Positions 1 to 5,466 are shown, numbered from the stretch's first letter. The stretch: 6,310 nt of DNA from Pseudomonadota bacterium (GCA_023428085.1 JAEYZK010000157.1:1-6310); one strand, 5' to 3'. The notes: generated by a model from the letters alone, not told the origin. Program-made: numbers and translations.

Positions 1-1266
1 CTGCTGCAGGCGCTCGAACGCGGACTCGCGATCCATCGCGGCGTCGTACCGCCCGCGCAGCGGCGAGGCTGCGAGCGACGCGGCCCGCTCCTCGGGCGCG
101 AGCGGGCGCAGGCGCGAGCGCGGCGGCACGATCAGCGCGCGGCGGACCGGCGTCGGGATGCCCTTCGCGTCGAGCAGCGACACGAGCGCCTCGCCCACGC
201 CGAGCTCGGTGATCGCCGCCTCCACGTCGAGGCCCGGGCTCTGGCGGAAGGTCTCGGCCGCCGCCCGGACCGCCTTCTGGTCGCGCGGCGTGAACGCCCG
301 CAGCGCGTGCTGCACGCGGTTCCCGAGCTGGCCCAGCACCGTGTCCGGGACGTCGAGCGGGTTCTGGGTGACGAAGTAGACGCCGACGCCCTTCGACCGG
401 ATGAGCCGCACCACCTGCTCGATCCGCTGGAGCAGCTCCGGGGGCGCGTCCGTGAAGAGGAGGTGCGCCTCGTCGAAGAAGAAGACGAGCCGGGGCTTCT
501 CCGGATCGCCCACCTCGGGCAGCTCCTCGAACAGCTCGGAGAGGAGCCACAGGAGGATCGTCGAGTAGAGGAGGGGGGAGCGGACCAGCTTCTCGGCCTG
601 CAGGATCGTGATCTGCCCCCGGCCGCGGAGGTCGGTCCGGAGCAGGTCGTCGAGCGCCAGCGCGGGCTCGCCGAAGAGGCGATCGCCGCCCTGGGCCTCC
701 AGCGCGACGAGGCCCCGCTGGATGGCGCCGACGCTGCTCGCGGCCACGTTGCCGTAGCGCGGGCGGATGACGTCCGCCTGCTGCGAGAGGTGCTCCAGCA
801 TCGCGCGGAGGTCCTTCAGATCGAGGAGGAGGAGCCCGTCCTCGTCCGCGACGCGGAACGCGATCTGGAGCACGCCCGCCTGCGTGTCGTTGAGCCCGAG
901 CACGCGAGCGAGGAGGATGGGCCCGAGCTCCGAGACGGTCGTGCGGAGCGGGTGGCCGCCCTCGCCGTACACGTCGAGGAACACCGCAGGGTTCGCCTCC
1001 GGCTCGGCGGCCAGGCCGAGGGCGCGCGCGCGCTCCTGGATCGCGGGCGCGTCGAAGCCGGGCTGGGCGAGCCCGGAGAGATCGCCCTTCACGTCTGCGA
1101 GGAAGACGGGCACCCCCGCCCGGCTGAACCCCTCGGCGAGCACGCGGAGGGTGACCGTCTTCCCGGTGCCGGTCGCCCCGGCGACGAGGCCGTGGCGGTT
1201 GGCGAGTCCGGGGAGGAGGACGAGGTCCTCGGGGGCCTTGGCGACGAGGAGCGGGGGCGTGGTCAT
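1..1266 (-). CDS. HerA-like ATPase of the DUF853/YjgR family (3' end outside window)
   Basis: The reverse strand is open for exactly 422 codons from the ATG at 1266 to base 1, with no stop, so the C-terminus is missing; E. coli YjgR is about 500 residues, so roughly 80 are probably absent. Near the N-terminus lies a Walker A loop GATGTGKT at residues 30-37, then a DVKGDLSGLA stretch at about 58-67 that is characteristic of this family. Walker B is FFFDEAH with D265, E266 and H268. VYFVTQNP at about 296-303 fits the following sensor region, and LGQLGNRVQHALRAFTP follows. Family members are predicted cytoplasmic P-loop ATPases of the HerA/FtsK type; their substrate is not well established. An in-frame ATG further upstream is not available, because the nearby ATG at 1277 reads MKAA and then stops. 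A GAAGG (1271-1275) four bases before the chosen ATG is a plausible, tight ribosome binding site. Transcription diverges from the xylanase and there is no obvious functional link to it. Confidence 0.93.
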   Translation of the reverse strand, partial: MTTPPLLVAKAPEDLVLLPGLANRHGLVAGATGTGKTVTLRVLAEGFSRAGVPVFLADVKGDLSGLAQPGFDAPAIQERARALGLAAEPEANPAVFLDVYGEGGHPLRTTVSELGPILLARVLGLNDTQAGVLQIAFRVADEDGLLLLDLKDLRAMLEHLSQQADVIRPRYGNVAASSVGAIQRGLVALEAQGGDRLFGEPALALDDLLRTDLRGRGQITILQAEKLVRSPLLYSTILLWLLSELFEELPEVGDPEKPRLVFFFDEAHLLFTDAPPELLQRIEQVVRLIRSKGVGVYFVTQNPLDVPDTVLGQLGNRVQHALRAFTPRDQKAVRAAAETFRQSPGLDVEAAITELGVGEALVSLLDAKGIPTPVRRALIVPPRSRLRPLAPEERAASLAASPLRGRYDAAMDRESAFERLQQ

Positions 1267-1464
1267 GCGGCCTTCATAGCAGGCCGGCGCGGGCCTGGCT
1301 CCGGGGTCTTCGACCCCCGCCGTCCGCCCGCGTCACCCGCCGCCGGCCCTCGCCGGAGCCGGAGCTCGAGGCGATCAATCGGCGCGCGCGCGTGAGGGCC
1401 GCCGGACTGCGCCGCGCCCGCGCCGCGCCAGCGGCCTCGCCCGAGGTCCGCCGGCGCGGGAGGG

Positions 1465-1483
1465 CCGAATAAAGTCGATTCAG
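1465..1483 (+). promoter_or_regulatory. AT-rich inverted element, left copy
   Basis: The bases CCGAATAAAGTCGATTCAG resemble the reverse complement of the element at 1606-1622 (CCAATAAAGCAGATCAG). They match at 15 of 17 positions if two single-base gaps are allowed, including an uninterrupted AATAAAG. Both copies stand out in GC-rich surroundings and lie in the shared region between divergent genes. Read toward the ATPase gene, this copy presents CTTTATT, the same core that the right copy presents toward the xylanase. They could be paired operator half-sites or two related promoter cores. No experimental or family support is available. Confidence 0.35.
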
Positions 1484-1605
1484 ATGCGCGCAGGCGGAGA
1501 ACGTTTCACCTCCGGCACCGGCGGCCGGGACCGCGCAGGCGCTTGAATTTGCCCGCAGATCCCGTCACCCCAACAAAGGTCACCCGCGCAGGTGCGTTTG
1601 GTCAA

Positions 1606-1622
1606 CTGATCTGCTTTATTGG
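1606..1622 (-). promoter_or_regulatory. AT-rich inverted element, right copy
   Basis: CTGATCTGCTTTATTGG on the plus strand is the inverted partner of the element at 1465-1483, with about 120 bases between them. It lies 70 bases upstream of the xylanase ATG, a position where a promoter core or regulator site would be expected. A TTGGTC at 1598-1603 is only 11 bases from TTTATT, too close for a normal -35/-10 pair, so a standard promoter is not claimed. Confidence 0.35.
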
Positions 1623-1638
1623 AGCCTTCCCCGTGTCC

Positions 1639-1657
1639 GCCGGGTCCCGTGCCCGGC
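1639..1657 (+). promoter_or_regulatory. Hairpin in xylanase 5' leader
   Basis: GCCGGG (1639-1644) pairs with CCCGGC (1652-1657) around a 7-base loop, giving a perfect 6-bp stem. It ends 35 bases before the xylanase start codon and 24 bases before its Shine-Dalgarno sequence, so it lies in the likely mRNA leader without covering the ribosome binding site. It could stabilise the mRNA or have no role; short GC stems are common by chance at this composition. Confidence 0.3.
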
Positions 1658-1681
1658 ACGAAGCGAAGAACGCTCCGACCT

Positions 1682-1686
1682 AGGAG
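1682..1686 (+). promoter_or_regulatory. Ribosome binding site of xylanase gene
   Basis: AGGAG lies six bases before the ATG at 1693. This is near-ideal spacing and agrees with a signal peptide that begins exactly at this methionine, so it fixes the start. Confidence 0.85.
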
Positions 1687-1692
1687 TCCATC

Positions 1693-4143
1693 ATGACCCG
1701 TTGTCTCCGTGTTTCCCTCGCGGCCGCGCTGTGTGCCACGGCGCTCGCCGCCGGTCCGGCCTCCGCCCAGACCGCCACCACCCTCGGCGCCGCCGCGGCG
1801 CGCTCCGGCCGCTACTTCGGCGTGGCGATCGCCGGCGGCCGGCTGAACGACTCGACCTACACGACGATCGCGGCCCGCGAGTTCAACTCGGTCACGCACG
1901 AGAACGAGCTCAAGATCGACGCGACCGAGCCGCAGCAGAACAGCTTCAGCTTCACCCAGGGGGACCGCATCTACAACTGGGCCGTCCAGAACGGCAACAA
2001 GATGGTCCGCGGCCACACGCTGGCCTGGTACTCGCAGCAGCCGAGCTGGATGCAGAGCATGAGCGGCAGCACGCTCCGCCAGGCGATGATCAACCACATC
2101 AACGGCGTGATGGCCCACTACAAGGGCAAGATCCCGTACTGGGACGTCGTCAACGAGGCGCTCGACGACAACAACGGCGGCCGCCGCGACTCGAACCTCC
2201 AGCGCAGCGGCAACGACTGGATCGACGTCGCGTTCCAGACGGCCCGCGCCGCCGACCCGGCCGCCAAGCTCTGCTACAACGACTACAACATCGACAACTG
2301 GACCTGGGCCAAGACGCAGGGCGCGTACAACATGGTCAGGGACATGAAGGCCCGGAACATCCCGATCGACTGCGTCGGGTTCCAGGGGCACTTCAACTCC
2401 GGCAGCGCCTACAACTCGAACTACCGGACGACGCTCTCCAGCTTCGCCGCGCTCGGCGTGGACGTGGCCATCACCGAGCTCGACGTCGAGGGCGCCTCGC
2501 CGACGACCTACGCGGCCATCATCAACGACTGCCTCGCCGTCCCGCGGTGCATCGGCATCACGGTGTGGGGCGTGCGTGACAGCGACTCCTGGCGCTCCTC
2601 CCAGAGCCCGCTGCTCTTCGACGGCAGCGGCAACAAGAAGGCGGCCTACCAGGCGGTCCTCGACGCCCTCAACGCCGGCGGCAACAACGGCACGACCTAC
2701 GCGCTCACCGTGACGCGGTCCGGCAGCGGCAGCGGCACGGTCGCGGGCGGCCCGATCAACTGCGGCTCGACCTGCTCGGCCAACGTCGCGAGCGGCACCA
2801 GCGTCACCCTGACGGCGACGCCGGCGAGCGGCTCGACGTTCGCGGGCTGGAGCGGCGCCTGCACCGGCACCGGGAGCTGCATCGTCTCGATGACCGCGGC
2901 CCGGTCCGTCACGGCGACGTTCAACACGTCCGGCGGCACGACCTACCTGCTCAGCGTGGCGAAGTCCGGCACCGGCAGCGGCACGGTCTCGGGCGGCCCC
3001 ATCAGCTGCGGCTCGACCTGCTCGGCCAACGTGGCGAGCGGCACCACCGTCACGCTGACGGCGAGCCCTGCGGCCGGCTCGACGTTCGCGGGCTGGAGCG
3101 GCGCCTGCACCGGCACGGGGAGCTGCATCCTCTCGATGACCGCGGCGCGGTCCGCGACCGCGACCTTCACCACCGCGTCCACGGGCGGGGCCGTCTCCAT
3201 CAACGCCGGCGGCGCGGCGACGGGCACGTTCGTGGCCGACGCGAGCTTCTCGGGCGGCAGCACGTACTCCGTCAGCCGGACGGTCGACACCTCGCTCCTC
3301 TCCGGCACGGTGCCTCCGCAGGCGGTCTTCACCACCGAGCGCTACGGCGAGTTCTCGTACACGCTCGGCGGCTTCGCCGCCGGCAGCACGCAGTCGGTGA
3401 CGCTGTACTTCGCCGAGGTCTACTGGACCGCGGCCGGGCAGCGGACCTTCAACGTCGCCATCAACGGCGCGACCGTCCTCTCCGCGTTCGACATCTTCGC
3501 CGTGGCGGGCGGCGCGGACCGCGCCGTGGCCCGGTCGTTCACCACGACCGCCAACGCGAGCGGCCAGGTGGTCGTCCAGTTCACCCGCGCGGGCGGCCCG
3601 GACAACCCCAAGGTGTGCGGCATCACGGTCGCCTCCGACGACACGGATCCTGACCCCACGAACCACACGCTCACCGTCAGCCGGACGGGCACGGGCAGCG
3701 GCACCGTCGCGGGCGGCGCGATCAACTGCGGCACCACCTGCTCCGCCAGCATCGCGAGCGGCACGACGGTCACCCTGACCGCGACGCCGGCATCCGGCTC
3801 GACGTTCGCAGGCTGGAGCGGCGCGTGCTCCGGCACCGGGTCGTGCATCGTGTCCATGACCGCCGCCCAGGCGGTCACCGCCACGTTCACCGGCTCCTCG
3901 AGCTCGACCTGCAAGACGCCGGTCTCGAACGGCCAGAGCGGGAACTTCGAGACCACCGGCGCCGTCTGCTACACGGTCAACACCACGGTCAACGGCTGGG
4001 GCTGCTCGAACGCGGCCGGCCGCTCGGTCACCGTGAACGGCACGGCGGTCACCTGCGGGCAGCTCCCCTTGCCCGGCAGCGCGCCGTACACGTTCAGCTT
4101 CACCGCCGGTTCGTACCCCTGGGCGAGCTTCTACTGGTGGTAG
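1693..4143 (+). CDS. Secreted multi-domain GH10 endo-1,4-beta-xylanase
   Basis: The 816-residue product should be exported and cut internal xylan linkages. A signal peptide occupies about residues 1-26 (CLR, a hydrophobic Leu/Ala core, then GPASAQ before the likely cleavage). The GH10 catalytic domain covers about 31-326. The acid/base is E155 in WDVVNEA and the nucleophile is E262 in ITELDVE. Substrate-site residues typical of the family are visible: N71/K74 (ENELK), H108 and W112 (RGHTLAW), Q231/H233 (FQGH), W292 and W300 (ITVWGVRDSDSW). C280 and C286 probably form the conserved disulfide near the nucleophile strand. Cys-containing repeats follow at 336-411 and 418-493, then a malectin/CBM57-like domain at about 500-647 (INAGG, TERYGEFSYTLGG, LYFAEVYW, GQRTFNV, FDIFAVAGG). 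After a DPDPT linker come a third repeat at 658-733 and a C-terminal module at about 738-816 ending in FYWW. The catalytic domain resembles actinobacterial GH10 enzymes in style, which could mean transfer; this is impression only. Confidence 0.96.
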   Translation: MTRCLRVSLAAALCATALAAGPASAQTATTLGAAAARSGRYFGVAIAGGRLNDSTYTTIAAREFNSVTHENELKIDATEPQQNSFSFTQGDRIYNWAVQNGNKMVRGHTLAWYSQQPSWMQSMSGSTLRQAMINHINGVMAHYKGKIPYWDVVNEALDDNNGGRRDSNLQRSGNDWIDVAFQTARAADPAAKLCYNDYNIDNWTWAKTQGAYNMVRDMKARNIPIDCVGFQGHFNSGSAYNSNYRTTLSSFAALGVDVAITELDVEGASPTTYAAIINDCLAVPRCIGITVWGVRDSDSWRSSQSPLLFDGSGNKKAAYQAVLDALNAGGNNGTTYALTVTRSGSGSGTVAGGPINCGSTCSANVASGTSVTLTATPASGSTFAGWSGACTGTGSCIVSMTAARSVTATFNTSGGTTYLLSVAKSGTGSGTVSGGPISCGSTCSANVASGTTVTLTASPAAGSTFAGWSGACTGTGSCILSMTAARSATATFTTASTGGAVSINAGGAATGTFVADASFSGGSTYSVSRTVDTSLLSGTVPPQAVFTTERYGEFSYTLGGFAAGSTQSVTLYFAEVYWTAAGQRTFNVAINGATVLSAFDIFAVAGGADRAVARSFTTTANASGQVVVQFTRAGGPDNPKVCGITVASDDTDPDPTNHTLTVSRTGTGSGTVAGGAINCGTTCSASIASGTTVTLTATPASGSTFAGWSGACSGTGSCIVSMTAAQAVTATFTGSSSSTCKTPVSNGQSGNFETTGAVCYTVNTTVNGWGCSNAAGRSVTVNGTAVTCGQLPLPGSAPYTFSFTAGSYPWASFYWW
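2698..2925 (+). repeat. In-gene repeat 1 (InlB/Flg_new-like, 76 residues)
   Basis: This encodes residues 336-411 of the xylanase. It has the pattern of divergent InlB B-repeat (Flg_new_2-type) domains: LTV, SGSGTV, then VTLTATPASGSTFAGWSGAC, and MTAARSVTATF. Four cysteines (C357, C361, C390, C396) suggest two disulfides or a clamp in the exported protein. It is identical to repeat 2 at 63 of 76 residues and to repeat 3 at 62 of 76. Such repeats act as stalks or spacers in surface and secreted proteins. Confidence 0.85.
2944..3171 (+). repeat. In-gene repeat 2 (InlB/Flg_new-like, 76 residues)
   Basis: This encodes residues 418-493, with cysteines C439, C443, C472 and C478 at the same places as repeat 1. 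It lies 246 bases (82 codons) after the first copy. A 42-base stretch is identical in DNA between the two copies (2829-2870 and 3075-3116), which points to fairly recent duplication or ongoing gene conversion. Confidence 0.85.
3664..3891 (+). repeat. In-gene repeat 3 (InlB/Flg_new-like, 76 residues)
   Basis: This encodes residues 658-733 with cysteines C679, C683, C712 and C718. It is separated from repeat 2 by the malectin-like domain and a DPDPT linker. At the protein level it is about as close to repeat 1 as repeat 2 is, so all three probably arose from one module, with the malectin-like domain lying between copies 2 and 3. Confidence 0.85.
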
Positions 4144-4170
4144 CGCGGGCGTGAGCAGTCCTTGAAGCGC

Positions 4171-4200
4171 GCGCGGCGGGCCCTCCGGGGTCCGCCGCGC
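4171..4200. terminator. Strong GC hairpin, probable terminator in the convergent gap
   Basis: GCGCGGCGGGCCC (4171-4183) pairs with GGGTCCGCCGCGC (4188-4200) around a UCCG tetraloop. The stem is 13 bp with a single G-U pair. It begins 27 bases after the xylanase stop and lies downstream of the convergent cheX-like gene as well, so it could serve both. No T-run follows on either strand, so a classical intrinsic terminator is not fully met; it may instead block 3' exonucleases or work with Rho. Confidence 0.6.
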
Positions 4201-4249
4201 TCGCGTTGGAGCATGGACCGCGCTGACGGCCTCACGCCCGCAGGTCCGC

Positions 4250-4290
4250 GACCCCGCGCGCCGCTCGTCGCGCAGCGAGCCCCCGGGGTC
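4250..4290 (-). terminator. Nested hairpin overlapping the cheX-like stop codon
   Basis: GACCCCG (4250-4256) pairs with CGGGGTC (4284-4290). Inside it GCTCG (4263-4267) pairs with CGAGC (4276-4280). On the minus strand the outer arm begins within the TGA stop of the cheX-like gene, a common place for a 3' end structure. There is no T-run, so its role as a terminator is inferred from position. Confidence 0.35.
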
Positions 4291-4744
4291 AGACGACGAG
4301 CCCCTCGAAGACCCAGAGCACGAGCCCGAGCCGATCGGCGCGGAGCACCACCCGGTTCGAGTCCTGCGGGAGCGGGGCGAGGGGGAGCTGGCGCTCGGGG
4401 ACGACCCGGGGCAGCCCGAGCGACTGCTCCAGCGCGAGGTGCGACTTGAGGAGCCCGGCCGTCATGTTGACGAGCTCGCAGAGCGCGTCGGACAGCATGT
4501 CGTCCGAGAGCTCCGCCGGCGTCAGCTGGAACATCTTCGAGCCGAGCGCCTCGCACCCCGGCCTGTCGGACGAGAGGCCCACGGTGAGCGGGAACGCGCC
4601 GGGGATGGGCAGCACCGCCGCCCGCCACACGAGGTGGGACCACGGCGCGTCGTCCCGGTCCGGGCGGAAGGTGAGCCCGAGCATCGTCTCGGTGACGCCG
4701 GACACCACGGCGGCCAGCTCGTCGGGAGGCGGGAGGGTAGGCAT
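4289..4744 (-). CDS. cheX: CheX-like CheY-P phosphatase
   Basis: The 151-residue product matches the usual size of CheX (about 150-160 residues). The key signature is ELVNMTAGLL at 90-99: E90 and N93 form the ExxN catalytic pair with which CheC/CheX/FliY proteins attack the phospho-aspartate of CheY. The helix before it, ELSDDMLSDALC, and the N-terminal VTETMLGLTF also fit the fold. Only one ExxN is present, as expected for CheX rather than the two-site CheC. The ATG at 4744 was chosen because the upstream in-frame extension to 4984 is Arg/Pro/Gly-rich and looks non-coding; no good Shine-Dalgarno is visible before it, so the start is less certain than the identity. The gene diverges from cheY and would provide the signal-termination step for that protein, a cytoplasmic role. 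The alternative is another CheC-fold protein without phosphatase activity. Confidence 0.85.
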   Translation of the reverse strand: MPTLPPPDELAAVVSGVTETMLGLTFRPDRDDAPWSHLVWRAAVLPIPGAFPLTVGLSSDRPGCEALGSKMFQLTPAELSDDMLSDALCELVNMTAGLLKSHLALEQSLGLPRVVPERQLPLAPLPQDSNRVVLRADRLGLVLWVFEGLVV

Positions 4745-4876
4745 CGCGGGGCACCGTGGGCGGTCGCGCGCTCGTGCGGACCTCCCGCGACCTCGCTCTG
4801 CAAGCGCCTTGCCCTCCGCGCCTCGCCGTCCGCGCGCCGCGCGCGGCGGGCCGGAACGAGGAGGAACGGGCGTGCG

Positions 4877-4923
4877 GGCTGCCTTCCCGCGCCCTGGGTC
4901 CCGTGCGACGGGGGAAGGCTGCC
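4877..4923. other. Long imperfect hairpin in the cheX/cheY gap
   Basis: GGCTGCCTTCCC (4877-4888) pairs with GGGAAGGCTGCC (4912-4923), with one T-T mismatch in twelve. The 23-base loop contains an alternative small stem, CCCGT (4900-4904) with ACGGG (4908-4912), that partly competes with the outer one. It may be a dyad for a regulator, the end of an unseen transcript, or a small RNA element. There is no T-run after it. Confidence 0.4.
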
Positions 4924-5059
4924 AGGGTGCGGCCCGGGTGTCCGCCGTGACCCAGGTTGCCGGGTGCCCCGGTGCCCGTCGCACCTACGCCGCCACGGCG
5001 ATCGGGCGGCCCGCGGCGCGGAGACGGCGGAAAGCTCCGGGCGATCTCGAGGCCGCACC

Positions 5060-5075
5060 GGGCACGGCGACTGCA
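5060..5075 (+). promoter_or_regulatory. Sigma-54 (-24/-12) type promoter of cheY
   Basis: GGGCACGGCGACTGCA matches the sigma-54 consensus TGGCACG-N4-TTGCW at ten of twelve defined positions. The essential GG (5061-5062) and GC (5073-5074) are present with the exact spacing. The predicted transcript start near 5086 would give a leader of about 21 bases that contains the GA-rich Shine-Dalgarno and then the cheY ATG at 5107. Sigma-54 promoters need an enhancer-binding activator, so upstream sites would be expected in 4745-5050. The match is strong for a short motif in its best position, but untested. Confidence 0.6.
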
Positions 5076-5090
5076 AGAACTCCCGGGCGG

Positions 5091-5097
5091 AGAGAGG
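5091..5097 (+). promoter_or_regulatory. Ribosome binding site of cheY
   Basis: AGAGAGG ends nine bases before the ATG at 5107, within a purine-rich run. This supports the start that places the beta-1 strand ILVVDD right at the N-terminus, instead of the in-frame upstream ATG at 4957. Confidence 0.65.
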
Positions 5098-5106
5098 GCG
5101 AGGGAC

Positions 5107-5466
5107 ATGCAGATTCTGGTGGTGGACGACTCCAGGGCCATGCGCAGCATCGTGATGCGCGCGGTTCGTCAGGCCGGCTTCGACGCCACCTTCGCCGAGG
5201 CCGCGAACGGCGCGGAGGCGCTGGCGGCGATCCGCTGCTCCCCGCCGGCGCTCGTGCTGGCCGACTGGAACATGCCCGAGATGAGCGGGTTCGAGCTCCT
5301 CCAGGCGCTCCGCGCCGAGGGGAGCGCCGTCAAGATCGGGTTCGTCACCTCGGAGAGCGACCCCTCGATGCGCGACCGGGCGTTCGAGGCCGGCGCGCTC
5401 TTCATGCTCGCGAAGCCCTTCACGCCGGACGCGATCAAGGCCGTGCTCGTCCCGGTGCTCACATGA
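5107..5466 (+). CDS. cheY: CheY-type single-domain response regulator
   Basis: The 119-residue product is just a receiver domain with no output domain, as in CheY. Its acidic pocket is D7-D8 (ILVVDDS), the phospho-acceptor is D53 (LADWNMPEMSG), and the switch and lysine residues are T81 (FVTSES) and K103 (AKPFTP). CheA, whose gene starts 73 bases downstream, would phosphorylate D53, and the divergent CheX-like protein would remove the phosphate. At the position of the aromatic switch residue (Y106 of E. coli CheY) an M100 appears to stand, so output-surface coupling may differ from that of motor-binding CheY. It could act on flagella, pili or another target; the window does not show which. 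A long in-frame extension upstream is possible on paper but looks non-coding. Confidence 0.93.
   Translation: MQILVVDDSRAMRSIVMRAVRQAGFDATFAEAANGAEALAAIRCSPPALVLADWNMPEMSGFELLQALRAEGSAVKIGFVTSESDPSMRDRAFEAGALFMLAKPFTPDAIKAVLVPVLT

Larger units (their letters stand above)
1267..1692. other. Divergent intergenic region between ATPase and xylanase genes
   Basis: This stretch holds no credible gene. It should contain the promoters of both flanking genes. Bases 1298-1460 are very GC-rich and show no clear signal. A small perfect hairpin, CAGGCC (1280-1285) with GGCCTG (1292-1297), sits in the ATPase leader 14 bases before its ATG. From about 1465 to 1625 the composition becomes noticeably more AT-rich, as promoter regions often do in such genomes. 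This part contains two inverted elements (listed separately), a GTCACCC direct repeat at 1564-1570 and 1579-1585, and three copies of CGCGCAGGYG at 1487, 1532 and 1585. I could not identify a convincing sigma-70 or sigma-54 promoter here. A riboswitch was considered and not supported. Confidence 0.7.
4745..5106. other. Divergent intergenic region between cheX-like and cheY genes
   Basis: I see no gene in this stretch. Open frames crossing it are rich in Arg, Pro, Ala and Gly and lack family features. It contains a long imperfect hairpin at 4877-4923, an 8-base inverted pair CCTGGGTC/GACCCAGG at 4893-4900 and 4949-4956, and a sigma-54-like promoter at 5060-5075 close to cheY. No promoter for the cheX-like gene could be picked out. 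Confidence 0.65.

Noticed and set aside
1265..1279. A four-codon frame (MKAA, stop) overlapping the ATPase start as ATGA
   Set aside because: It is too short to judge and is most likely chance; it was useful only to exclude an upstream start.
307..1395. A 362-codon plus-strand open frame at the left side
   Set aside because: It lies opposite the HerA-like ATPase, whose Walker motifs are intact on the minus strand; the plus product is a charged low-complexity sequence.
1598..1620. Possible sigma-70 or sigma-54 promoter before the xylanase
   Set aside because: TTGGTC and TTTATT are only 11 bases apart, and the GG-to-GC spacing (1600-1601 to 1613-1614) is one base off for a -24/-12 promoter.
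1560..1692. A cyclic-di-GMP or other riboswitch in the xylanase leader
   Set aside because: GGTCACCCGCGCAGG looked slightly GEMM-like, but the conserved core segments and pairing pattern are missing.
2698..3171. Tandem DNA repeat suggestive of a CRISPR array or mobile element
   Set aside because: The repeats are in-frame protein domains of the xylanase with protein-level conservation; there are no spacers, terminal inverted repeats or transposase.
1480..3666. A 728-codon open frame on the minus strand opposite the xylanase gene
   Set aside because: It is antisense to a clearly real GH10 gene. Its product is a Val/Arg/Ala/Gly-rich sequence without domains, as expected from a shadow frame in high-GC DNA.
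4745..4984. An 80-residue N-terminal extension of the cheX-like gene
   Set aside because: The extension is Arg/Pro/Gly-rich and would make the protein much longer than CheX. The ATG at 4744 gives the family length.
4957..5106. A 50-residue N-terminal extension of CheY
   Set aside because: It has no receiver-domain content and crosses the sigma-54-like promoter and the ribosome binding site; CheY begins naturally at 5107.
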